Source: Pseudevernia furfuracea (taxonomy: Eukaryota > Ascomycota > Lecanoromycetes > Lecanorales > Parmeliaceae). From it: a stretch of DNA of 64,000 nucleotides. Positions 20,427 to 30,550 of the stretch are shown piece after piece. Made by a program: the position numbers and the translations under genes. The first letter of the stretch is position 1; every line of letters starts with the position of its first letter. The stretch lies in NCBI GenBank assembly GCA_022315425.1, contig JAIUPT010000028.1:372001-436000 (forward strand), given 5' to 3'. The notes beneath the pieces are model-generated. The model made no database searches, was not told where the DNA came from, and saw only the letters and a program-made list of their open reading frames with translations.

Positions 20427-22094
20427 CTAGGCCTTGACCTTGGGACTCATACCGACCTTTGCAAAACGAGTGGCTATGACACAGATACCCGCGCAGGCTA
20501 CCGTCGCTCCGCAGAAAGCTTGCAAGTCCACCCACCCGTTGCGTACCAGGGCGCCAGCGATTGGATTTCCAACCAGAAGGCCAACGGCGATCGGTACGAA
20601 TAGCATGCCCATGCGCACTCCGATGACAGACAGCGAAGGCGACAGGCTGACTGCCACGGTAGGTGGGAGCGAGACAAGAGTCCCGGAGAAGAAACTTCCA
20701 AGGATAAATTAGCCGTTCGGAGTGACTGATACGCGGGAAAAAGTTTCCGTTCGATCCAGTACGTACCCATACAACAGACAAAACGCGACCATGCCGGCTT
20801 CGTTCTTGATATCGATCCAAACGAACCCGAGAAAGGCGGTGAGTAGACAGCAAGGCGCCAGCACATTCATCGGACCGACTTTGTCCGCGATGTAATTTGG
20901 AATCTGCAAAAAAGGCTGGTGAGCAAGCAAAGCATGGCAGTCCCGGACATCCTGATCCGATCACCTACCAGTCTTCCAAAGAAGGAGCCCGCGTTGAGGA
21001 AGACGAGCAGATACACGGCAAAAGACCCAGGCACGATGGCCCTCTCGGTGGCGTAGAGCTGGACGTAGAAAAAGGGTATGTAGACGCCCATGTAGCCGAA
21101 GAACACGGCCACCCCGAAAATGGCATACGGCGCTTCTTTCCAAGCCGCCAGGTCCACGAGCCGTCTCCGTACGGGGGGTTTGAGCCGCATCCTCATGCCC
21201 ACCATGGGAACACTGAGAGTCGCCAGCATGATGAACGCCATCAGACGGACCGTCCAGCCGAAGCCGATGCGCGGCTGAAGCTTGTGGAAGAGGATCGGAT
21301 AGACGATACCACCTTGAGTGACGAGCGGTCAGGAAATCGTACACGCCCAAACGCTTTCGACGGGAAAGGAAAGAAAGAAGGAAAAAAATCGGCGGAAAAA
21401 AAAAAGGTCTTTCTCACCCAAACTACTCCCGCTGGCACCGATGCCCTGCGCCAGGGCCCTCTTGCTGGAGAAGTACGTGGGGAGCACGGCGATGGCGGGC
21501 ACGAAGTGCAGCCCGCAGCCCAGCCCGACGACCAACCCCTGAGCGAGCACGAACTGCCAGTACCGGGTGCACAGACTCGTCATCATCATGCCGAAGACCA
21601 GGGCGAAGGTCCCGGTGAAGAGCAGGGAACGCAGGTACCCCTGGTCGAAAAGGGGGCCCGTGAAAGCCCCGACTCCGATCAACAAGCACGCCTGGAGCGA
21701 TCCGATCCACGATATGTCCGACGAGGATTCGTGGCGGAGGCCGCTCCGTTCGTAGTAGTCCTGGAAGACGCCTGTGGGACTTTGGGGTCAGGTAAAAAAA
21801 ATAAAAAAAAATCGCTTTGAAATCCATTGCATTTTTTCGAAGCCTTAGCCGCTTACCGAAAGTGTTGATCATGCCGAAGCCGTTGAAGAAGAGGAAAAAG
21901 GAGCCGGCGCATTGCACCCACGCGACGAGTCCGCCGTCTGGTATTCCGGAAGGATTGCCGGTGGGTTTTGTTGTTTCGGGGTTGAGATGGGAGGGAGGGC
22001 GGGACTCCTTTTCCCCGGCGGAGTTCCAGGCGGGTGGCTTCTGCTCGTCATCCTCGGGCGCAATCGCAGCAATGGCTGCAGAAGAGGGCTCCAT
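20427..22094 (-). CDS. MFS transporter, monocarboxylate-porter family
   Basis: Five exons (21857-22094, 21418-21771, 20969-21312, 20767-20903, 20427-20694), introns 85, 105, 65 and 72 nt, 446 residues. The N-terminal cytosolic stretch of about 50 residues is followed by PDGGLVAWVQCAGSFFLFF, the PDGG...W signature of the monocarboxylate (MCT) family. Later helices include SWIGSLQACLLIGVGAFTGP, LLFTGTFALVFGMMMTSL, FVLAQGLVVGLGCGLHFVP, then RALAQGIGASGSSLGGIVYP at the centre, and GMLFVPIAVGLLVGNPIAGA near the end, about 12 helices in all. Transport of a carboxylate product or precursor across the plasma membrane is the family expectation. In this cluster it is the likely exporter. It faces the hydrolase gene across a 412-bp shared promoter. 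Confidence 0.9.
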
Positions 22095-22506
22095 GGGCTC
22101 AAGCGCCGAGTTTACTGAGACAACATTTAGTGATAATTACAGTAGGTTAATAAGGTGCTTTCCTGAGAGCGACCGACACGAGGAGGACGTTTGTTACGCT
22201 TTAGAGTAAATTGCTTACAGGTAGTGTAATCGTTTTGTTACACTGGTATTGATGGTCAGGTCGAAAGTTTCCCCCTTAGACAGTCGTGTTGATCAGTTAG
22301 TCCTTCCCCTTTTTAAATCCTGCAATGGGAAAGTCCCCCCTGATTATTATTCAACACCGACTGTACTCTGCAGTAAGCCGGAGATGCCCGAAAAGCAAGG
22401 CACGTGACCGTGAACGTGTTTTTGCTTGGCACGGCGAAACAACCGATAACTCAACCGAGGTCACCAGCCTCATCGAATTAATTCTCCGCTCAAGCCAAAG
22501 TCCATC
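22095..22506. promoter_or_regulatory. divergent promoter between transporter and hydrolase
   Basis: The 412-bp head-to-head region contains an inverted repeat, GTGTAA (22224-22229) and TTACAC (22238-22243), with an 8-nt spacer, and a CACGTG E-box-type hexamer at 22401-22406 about 100 bp before the hydrolase ATG. CACGTG is the core bound by several fungal bHLH regulators; binding here is inference. Confidence 0.4.
22401..22406. promoter_or_regulatory. CACGTG E-box in the transporter/hydrolase promoter
   Basis: A CACGTG hexamer followed by AC, about 100 bp from the hydrolase ATG. By chance such a hexamer is expected every 4 kb, so this is only suggestive. Confidence 0.3.
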
Positions 22507-23955
22507 ATGGCAACGTCAGCTTTTCAAATAATTGACCATACCACCTTGTGCCAGCACGTGCGCGAGTACCCAAGTGGTGTGAAGCCCGGGTGCGAGAGTG
22601 TGAAGCTCGCGGTCAAGCAATACAAGCCATTGGAGCCTCTGGAACCCTCTGCAGATGCCGTCACGATCATTGCAACGCACGCCAATGGCTTCCCGAAAGT
22701 ACGTTGAAAGATTCGCTTTGTCTCATTGGATCAGGTGTCTATCATGCCTGGAATCTTACATGTGCTCAACATTTGCGTGTGTAGGAGCTATATGAACCTC
22801 TTTGGGAAGGGCTCCTCGAAAACTCAAAGAACCATGGTTTCCAGATCCGTTCAATCTGGATAGCAGATATGTCAAACCAGGGTACGAGTGGTGTCGTGAA
22901 CGAGACACTTCTTGGCGATGATCGTGAGTCATAGATTTCAAAACACGGTAGAGTATTTTTGACGGTCTGTAGCGAATTGGTTTGACCATTCAAGAGATCT
23001 CCTGTCCATGATAAATCACTTCAGAGATCAAATGCCCCGCCCGATGATTGGGATCGGCCACAGCCTCGGTGGGGCCCAGCTGTTCGTGGACCATTGACCA
23101 TGATAACATTGCACTAGACACTGACTCATCATCATCAGTGCCTTTCTGTCCATCTTGCATCCCCGTCTTTTATCATCCCTGATTCTTATGGAGCCCTTCA
23201 TTCGCCGAGACCTCCCTCCGGGCCCAAATGCAGCCATTTTTTCTACTCTCCGTAGAGATGTCTGGCCTTCCAAACACGAAGCGGAAGCAGCAATTCGGAA
23301 GAACAAGTTTTTCGCATCCTGGGACCCTCGAGTCCTAAGCAAGTATCTACAGTACGGCCTTCGCAAAACTCCTACAGCTATTTATCCAGCCGCTCCGGGA
23401 GGCTCGGTCACACTGACTACGACCAAGCACCAAGAGTCGTGGTCATATCTGCGATCCAATTTTGAGCCACTAACACACGATAGGGGCACAGAGCGCCTCC
23501 TTTCCCCTGATCTTGACCCTGATAAGGAAAGCAAGTACCTCTTTCACCGTGCCGAGCCAGGCATCGTCCAGGAGTATCTTCCTTACATCCGTCCTTCTGT
23601 TCTCTACATCTTCGGAGACGAAAGCCCCATATCGACTGCTTCTGCGCAAGAAACGATGGTGAGCCGTACAGGAGTTGGTATTGGCGGCAGCGGAGGCATC
23701 CAAGAAGGGCAAGTCTCCAAGATCTCGCTCCCGAGAGCAGGACATCTTTTGCCTATGGAGAAGGTCACGATATGTGCGGAAGTGGTAAGCGCCGAGTTGG
23801 GTAAACGCCTCGATCAATTCAGGTCCGACGAGCTGTTTTTGGCGAGCCATCAGGGCAGGAAGTCGGAACGCGATAAGCTTGTAGTGTCGGAAAAGTGGCA
23901 GGAAGGGGTGAAGAAGGCGCGTGATGCAAAGAGGCCGACTAAAGAAAGTCTCTGA
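22507..23955 (+). CDS. alpha/beta-hydrolase (Lpx1/AKT2-like)
   Basis: Four exons (22507-22698, 22785-22923, 22973-23081, 23139-23955), introns 86, 49 and 57 nt, 418 residues. Visible fold marks are IIATHANGFPKELYEPLW (strand and oxyanion region with HxNG), IWIADMSNQG, the nucleophile elbow MIGIGHSLGGAQLAFLSIL with its Ser, VLYIFGDESP for the acidic residue region, and RAGHLLPMEK with the catalytic His. This layout matches fungal proteins annotated as Lpx1-like peroxisomal lipases or toxin-cluster hydrolases. The C-terminus ESL is not a standard SKL peroxisomal signal. Intron 3 has a GTTCGT donor chosen because it alone keeps the conserved frame. A hydrolytic or transacylating step on the activated acid is possible but not shown. 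Confidence 0.87.
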
Positions 23956-25476
23956 CCTCGGGATTCTGATCACTGGCGCTTTTCGTCACGTATATTTAAT
24001 ACCATTTCACGGTCCTAGAGAAAGCATGCGGAGTTTTGATACCCATGCAAAGGTGATAGCATCTGGGCTCGTAGCTCGTTTCATTCCATGAATTTAGGAC
24101 TCAACACCAATATGCCGAAGACAGATTGGTTACCTTGTGCAGCAGAACGGAAGCGGGACAGCTCTTATCCGAAGCCTTGTCAGAACATCAAATCGCTTTT
24201 ACTTCGAGATGGTCGACCTCGGGGTATCCTCTTGGGGTCAATTCCAGCAGCGTCTTCATCAACAGTCATCATCCCGCTGTCAAGGAAATCCAAATAAGGT
24301 AGCCAGGGAGCAGTCGAATTGTTAAATCCGATTTCAGTCTCCACGAAGAGCCGGAACAATTAATATCAGACAGGCTTGGTCGGGACACTATTTCATGCAA
24401 GGGAGTCGGCTGGATGCCTGAAGATAGGCAGGGTAATGCGCCGAGGGTACCTCGGCTCGAGGAGCAGTGGGATGATAATAGCGCACCACGGGCTTCCAGA
24501 CGTTCCAGAAATGCCCTGCGTGCGAGCCCTGTGTCTCCACAAGACTACCCACAGACCGTCCACCTGCAGTACAGACTCTTCCGAGAAGCAGATACTAGAC
24601 AGCAAATATGCAGTATTTAGGACATCTCGGGTGGGACATAAGGCGCTTGGTACTCTCTTGACATGGATCCATCAAGCGGAAGGCTGCGGTTTTGAATTCA
24701 GTCTGCTGCAAACGAATTTAGACTGCTTCAGTCAATAAGGCTGTGAGGGAACTTCGGAAACACAGCAGAAAAAGGAAAGCACCGCGACACAGTTGTACGA
24801 GCGCCAATAGGAATCGAACCTATTACAACTACCAAACCAACTCCAACGACAGCTGGAAGTTTCAGCTCATGCACGATGCGTTTAGAGGGGAGTCGGCCTG
24901 TGCGACGATGACCTCAATCTTTTCGGGGCAGGGTTTGAGGCACTTACTGCAAGGTGATGTTTGACGTACATTGGTTCATTTCCGGATCCCAATTTATGCA
25001 ATATTGAATCCCATCACAGTCCATATTAGTGTTCACGCAGTCTATGTGGGTCTCGCAAATTATCTTTTTCCTGTGCACCACTCACTTACTTAGCGGATTT
25101 CGTCTTGCATGAATGACAAACCGGGAAAAGTTGCCGCGATGAGATACACGTACGTACCACGGTAAGTTGGTACGATTATAATACACTAGTATCGGGCTGC
25201 ATATGTAAGCTGTGAGACGATGGATCCCTCACACCCTTTCTAACTTTTCGTCTCGTTCCTTCCCTTAAGACGCCATCCCATCCCGAGGGCGAAATGTACG
25301 ACACATCAATCTCTACTCGTATGCGCACGAATCGGGACCGAGGATCGAAAGCAACCTTGGACAGGCGTGGGAATATGTGTCTCTGATGAGACATCACGGA
25401 TCAATTGCGAGATAGCTTGGTGAACGACGACCCAAATTTCTCAACCCTGCTTCTTGGATCTCCAGGAATTCAGATC
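23956..25476. other. intergenic spacer inside the cluster
   Basis: About 1.5 kb. Short open frames around 24376-24738 have no recognisable domain. A tRNA-like T-arm (minus strand) sits near 24806-24825 but has no matching acceptor or anticodon arms. Probably non-coding or old decayed sequence plus the P450 promoter. Confidence 0.4.
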
Positions 25477-27398
25477 ATGCTGCTATCATCATTTGACCAT
25501 CGAGCCGTGATCTATCGTGCCTTTGGATACCTACAGGCACATCAGTATTGTACGCTTCTTGGACTACTCTGCCTCTACGTCCTTTATGTCAAATATCGCA
25601 GCGAGCTTCGTCGTATCCCGGGACCATGGCTCGCGAGCGTTTCCAGCATCTGGCGATTCTCCGTCGTATGGAGACAGGACATGCCCGCGACAAGCATCCG
25701 GCTTCACGAAAAACATGGACCATTGGTGAGGATTGGGCCTTATCATGTATCAGTAGCCGATCCCGAGGCTCTCAAGGTCATTTATGGAGCAGATGGTAGA
25801 TATCAAAAGGTTCGGTGGCCCATTTCGAATTCACAAAAGTCTGATTAACAAGGACCCGGCAGACGGCATTCTATCAAACAGCCCAGGCCCGTTACGAAGG
25901 CCGTGTCCTTTCCAACATGTTTTCGGCTTCGGGAGGCGACGTCCACGCTCGCCTCAGAAGAGCTACGGGGCAGGTGTATTCGATGTCGGCAATCACTGAA
26001 CTGGAACCTCTGGTGGATTCGTGCGTCCAGATGTTCCTCTCCAGACTGCAAACGTCAGCCTCGTCCAATACACCCCTTGAGATAGACGCTTGGCTTCAGT
26101 ATTACTCTTTCGACTGCTTAGGCTCGCTCAGCTTCTCCCAAGACGTTGGCTTCCTATCCTCTGGCAGCGATGTTGGCTTGATGATCAATGCCGTCGATCG
26201 GATCTTTGATTACGTCGCTCTCGTAAGCGATCCGACGGCTGAGGATACGACCGGTAAGCTAATACACTGATTGTTAGATTGGGCAAATGCCAATACTGGA
26301 TAAGCTACTACTTGGAAATCCGCTGTTGGCAATCTTCAGACCGGAGAAGCAGAAATCTGGGGGGATACTGAATGTATTACTTCCGCTGGATTCGATCCAT
26401 GTTATCCCTCGGCTATACGACAGTAGACTGATTCTATCGCCTTGCAGTTCGCCGTTGACAAAGTCCACTCACGTGAGAAACAACCGCTCGACTCGAAAGA
26501 CATACTGAGCCGGCTCTTCGATATCCACCAATCAGACCCTCAAAAGCTCAGCTTCCGCGAGATCATTGGGGCCATGAGCATAAATGTGTAAAGGGATCCC
26601 ACGCTCCGAGTTACAAAATCCATACCAGCAACTGAAACAAACCCACAGATTCGCTGGACACGATGCCCTCGCAATAAGCATGCGAACAATATTCTACTAT
26701 CTTTGCAGAAACCCAAAAACCCACGCTCAACTCAGTCATGAAATTCGAGAAGCAGACGCTGCAGGTCTTCTATCCCCAATAGCTACTTATGCACAAGCAG
26801 CTAGTCTACCATACCTGTAGGTTTCCTTGAAAGAATATGCTTCAGAGAGCATCAGCTACTGCTGACGTACACTACAAACAGCTCTGCAATCATCAACGAA
26901 GCCTTTCGTATTCACCCTCCCGTCGGTCTCATTCTTGAACGCCATGTCCCGGCGGGTGGAGAAACTATATCCGGTATCCACCTTCCAGAGGGCACGGTCG
27001 TCGGTATCAACGCATGGGTGCTTCATCGTAATAAGGAAATTTTCGGCAAGGATGCCCATTGCTTTCGCCCCGAGCGTTGGATCGAGTGTGATCCGGAACA
27101 GCTCAAGGAAATGCGACGGAATCTATTCACCGTGAGCAGCCCCCCCCCCGTGCCTTATCGATCAAAACACCCCGTCTTTCGGCTGATCTGTGACTGCAAT
27201 TGCTTGTAGTTCGGTGCCGGCTCCCGAGCCTGCATTGGGAGGAACATTGCGCTGTTCGAGATATTCAAACTCGTGCTGGAGATTTGCAGGAACTTTGACT
27301 TCCGGCTCGCCGACCCCGAACGTCGGTGGCGGGTTCAGGGCAGCTGGGTCACAAAGCAAACGGGAATGGACATGGTGTTTTTCCCGGCGCGCGAGTGA
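25477..27398 (+). CDS. cytochrome P450 monooxygenase (pisatin demethylase-like)
   Basis: Seven exons (25477-25809, 25863-26222, 26278-26373, 26448-26587, 26649-26816, 26882-27131, 27210-27398), 511 residues. A membrane anchor (CTLLGLLCLYVLYVKY) leads into the proline hinge LRRIPGPWLASVSSIW. Later marks are SMSAITELEPLVDSCVQMF, the I helix FAGHDALAISMRTIFYYL, the ExxR pair Glu372/Arg375 in NEAFRIHPPV, the FRPERW (PERF-type) motif and the heme loop FGAGSRACIGRNIA with Cys457. The wording is closest to the fungal pisatin demethylase-like group. The usual AGxDT of the I helix is AGHDA: Ala316 replaces the Thr that helps oxygen activation. Intron 6 carries a ten-C run. It would act at the endoplasmic reticulum with a P450 reductase, probably as the oxidising step of the cluster. 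Confidence 0.9.
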
Positions 27399-28243
27399 TC
27401 GTCATGTTCCGACCCTCCACAATCAAAGCCTCGACTTGAGCTTTGTTCCTCACCCACTAGTTGAATTGACTTGTGCTGCCAAAAAGGGTTACCAATGGGG
27501 GGTAGGGTATTGGGTCGGCTGGTGACCAGAGATTGGATTATAAAGGTTGTTTTCCGCGCGGAGTAGTACTTTATAAGTTTTCGTATTGTGGTATGAGGCC
27601 GACACGAAAATGTCCCCGGAGCTCGTCGAAAGAGCCGAGGAAGCTTTGTCCCATTGAGCCTGAAGGCGGGTAAGTTGGACCCCCTTTTGCGAGAATAAGT
27701 ACGCCTGGTTTTGAAACCGTGCTCCCAAGTATGTAGTTTTGAAATTCTTGGACCGTCGGCTTGACAAACGTTTCAGTACAGGAAGGGCAGCCCGTGTGAT
27801 GATCAGAGAGACTCCCAAGTTTGATGTGATGTAAAAGAGGCTCTCCTCAGTCCTCTTTGGGAGAGGTAGCCACGGTGGTTCGTTCCATCACATCTTATCT
27901 ATCTATCTATCTCTAGGTCACTCTTTGTGGGTTAGGGACTCTCTCCGGCAAAGACACCGAGGATGAAAGAAAGGATGTGTGATTGAGAGGGTTTATATTA
28001 TATTATATTGACTGTTTACGCCCACTTAGCGAGTCTAGACCACCCACCAGAGGCGAGTAAGGTACCTAGCCTTACCAAGAACTAGGTAGAGCGCAGTGTC
28101 CTGGCCACACCTCCCGCCTGCCGGTATAGGATTTCCAGTCAGTGTAAAGCTTTTTTGTCATTTGCATTTGCGTGGTTTTTCAATCGGTGTAAAGCTTTTT
28201 GTCATTTGCATTGGCGTGGTTTTTGGGACACATAAGATATTGG
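27399..28243. other. convergent spacer with simple repeats
   Basis: About 840 bp between the stops of the P450 and ALG2. It holds a short ATCT tetranucleotide run (27896-27914) and a two-copy tandem repeat (28142-28224). No gene seen. Confidence 0.5.
28142..28224. repeat. two-copy tandem repeat of about 39 nt
   Basis: Copies at 28142-28180 and 28187-28224 share GTGTAAAGCTTTTTT, then GTCATTTGCATT and GCGTGGTTTTT with only a T-run length change and one T/G difference. They lie just downstream of the ALG2 stop, in the likely 3' UTR. Confidence 0.85.
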
Positions 28244-29835
28244 TTATCTAAACGCAGACTCGTTGGTCTGCAGTTTATAGATGATGCCAATGATCCCCGC
28301 AAAAGCCACCGCTATGAGCAACGTGCCCAACGACAGCTCCAGCATGGTAATACACCGCGTATGGTAACCCGCCGTTATCACCGCCCCAATCGTAAAGACG
28401 CAACCCGCCAAAATGGGTATACCCAGCGCCACATCCCCCAGCTCAGTAGCCAACACCCTCCTCCCCTCCACCATAGCCTCAATCTCCTCATCCAACCTCT
28501 TCGCCATCTTCGTAGCCGAAAACTCTTCCAGAACTCTCCTCTTCCCGTTCACCCCAATCTGCCGCAAGCGCTCCTCACTCATCTCCCACAGAACCCTCTT
28601 CATAACATCCGTCCACTGCTCCACCTTCCCCACATCCCGTAACCACCCCGTTTCCGGATCTATAACCGTCTCCAACGGCCCTCCGCTATTCGCCGCTAGA
28701 ACCGGAACGCTGGCTAGCATTGCTTCTAAAGGTACGATGCCGAAGTGCTCATTTGAAGGGGTGTAGATGAGAAGACGAGCCGAGTTCAGGAGTGAAGACT
28801 TTAGAGAGGAAGGGATGGAAAGGAGGAAGAGGACAGAGATGGACGAGGGTATGGAGAGGGCGGAGACGAGGGTGTTGTTCGTGGTGTGGGTGAGGGAGAG
28901 GGAGGTGGCGAGGGCTTCGAGGGAATGGTGGTAGAGGACATTTTCACGGACTTGGGGATCATAGCCGCCTTTTCGTGTGTCAGTGTCCACCGGGGAGATG
29001 AGAAATTGACAAACGGCATACCTGCAATGACCAGTCTCACGCCCTCTCGGTCCTTTGGCTCCAGGCCGGCGAATGCTTTGATCGCAAGGCCGACATCTTT
29101 CTTTCGCTCGAATCGATTGATGCTTAATAGCAACTTTTTATCTTTCCATAACTGCTCGCTGTCTTCTTCGACCCTTGCGTTTTTCTTTGTATCAACGCAA
29201 GGGTACACAACCCCAACGCCTCTCTCACCACCCAGGCCCTCCCATATATTTTCCACCACTCCCTTCGTAAAGCCACTATTGACAACCACCCTATCAGCTC
29301 CTCTTATCCCCCATCCTTCCAACCAATCAAACCCTAGCCGCCATATCCTCTTATACCAGCTCTTCCTCCCCTGCACCAGCAGCAGATCCGGGAAATGGCA
29401 ATAGAACAAAATCTTCTGATCCTCCCAGAACCATCGCAGGAAGGGTATGCCCGCAGACAACTGATCTATAAAAAAGGCGGTTGGTTTCAGCTTGGCCAAC
29501 TCGCCGCTCCAGGTGATTGCGAGTAAAAGATGTGTCTGTCTTAAAATAGAACACAGGATCTTGAAGCGGCCAAGGATGGTGGCAGGGATGAGCCAGCCTC
29601 CGCGAACCCGCACGTCGAGCGTACCATCTCGGGCTTCGTCAAAACAATGATTTGTGTCTCGGTAGGATGTAAAGATTGTTATCTTGTGACCTAGATCTTG
29701 GAGACCGACAGCTGCATCAATGATGAGGCGTTCGGCGCCACCAATGCCGAGGTCGGGGTGAAAGAAGACGAGGTTCTTTGTCTTTTTGGGGGCAAATTCG
29801 GGGTTTTGTTGTTGCTTTTTTGGATTGCGTTCCAT
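28244..29835 (-). CDS. ALG2: alpha-1,3/1,6-mannosyltransferase ALG2
   Basis: Two exons (29022-29835, 28244-28968), intron 53 nt, 512 residues. ALG2 adds the second and third mannose to the dolichol-linked oligosaccharide on the cytosolic face of the ER. GT-B/GT4 marks are FFHPDLGIGGAERLIIDAA at the N-terminus, WEDQKILFYCHFPDLLL, a central VVYPCVDTKK and LLLSINRFERKKDVGLAIKA linker, and NEHFGIVPLEAMLASVPVLA with the GT4 ExFGxxxxE signature, then SGGPLETV. Two hydrophobic C-terminal segments (LGIPILAGCVFTIGAVITAG and LSLGTLLIAVAFAGIIGIIY) match the membrane hairpin of fungal ALG2. Length fits the family. Housekeeping gene marking the right border of the metabolite cluster. Confidence 0.95.
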
Positions 29836-30550
29836 TAGATGTATGGGGGAGGATGGTATGCCAAGTGTAAAATTGCGATATTGCTGGCCTTGAATCTGTA
29901 GTTCTGTACTACTACCTAGAGTAAAGCAAATGTACCGCGGTCGTCGGTAAGTACCGGATGATGACGTGCCAAGACGGGCGCTAAGATTGAAATCGATTGG
30001 TAAAACGGTAAGCGAGTGATAGCGCTAGGGTACTCTATTTCCCCTGCATGAGATTCGGAGATTCAGGCTGTGTGGCGCCAAGGAATCAAAGGGATTTGTT
30101 TCAAGACAACAAGGGGATCAGACTATTATCAACCTTTTCGCAATCTGCCATACATACCCTACATAATAATGTAATCAAAGTTCCCCACCGGTCACCTGCA
30201 ATTCCATATTCTATACCGGCGGTAAGGTTGTTGAACTCCCTCTCCCCCCTTCTTCTTTATCCTTCACCTTCTTCACCTTCTTCACCTTCTTCACCTTCTT
30301 CACCTTCACCTTCACCTTCACCTCTTCATTCTTTTCTCATGCCTCTTTCTGCTCTTTGATTCTTTGAGAACAAGACAATCAACTTCTTCTCATCCACCGT
30401 CCTTACCAACCAAAGTTCGCTCTTTTCTTCATACCACTCGCTGGTCGAAACAAATACACTCCTTTGTTCCGAATATTCACATCTTTCACCCCGCTCTTTT
30501 CAAGCAGCACTACATCTCCCGGTCCATATCGGCAAATACTTTATGCTACA
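29836..30550. other. divergent promoter region with TTCACC minisatellite
   Basis: About 715 bp between ALG2 and the GH71 gene. A CTTCACC/TTCACCTTC array lies at about 30262-30330, followed by pyrimidine-rich leader sequence. No gene seen. Confidence 0.5.
30262..30330. repeat. CTTCACCTT hexa/nona-nucleotide array
   Basis: At least four CTTCTTCAC units followed by three CTTCAC units in the leader of the GH71 gene. Slippage-prone pyrimidine repeat; may affect transcript leader structure. Confidence 0.8.

Noticed and set aside
20897..21820. 307-residue plus-strand frame, His/Glu/Pro-rich
   Set aside because: Antisense of the MFS transporter exons and introns.
24790..24880. Possible tRNA on the minus strand
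   Set aside because: A good T-arm (ATAGG-TTCGATT-CCTAT) is present near 24806-24825, but the acceptor strand TGGCGCT has no partner and no D or anticodon arm can be drawn. At best a fragment.
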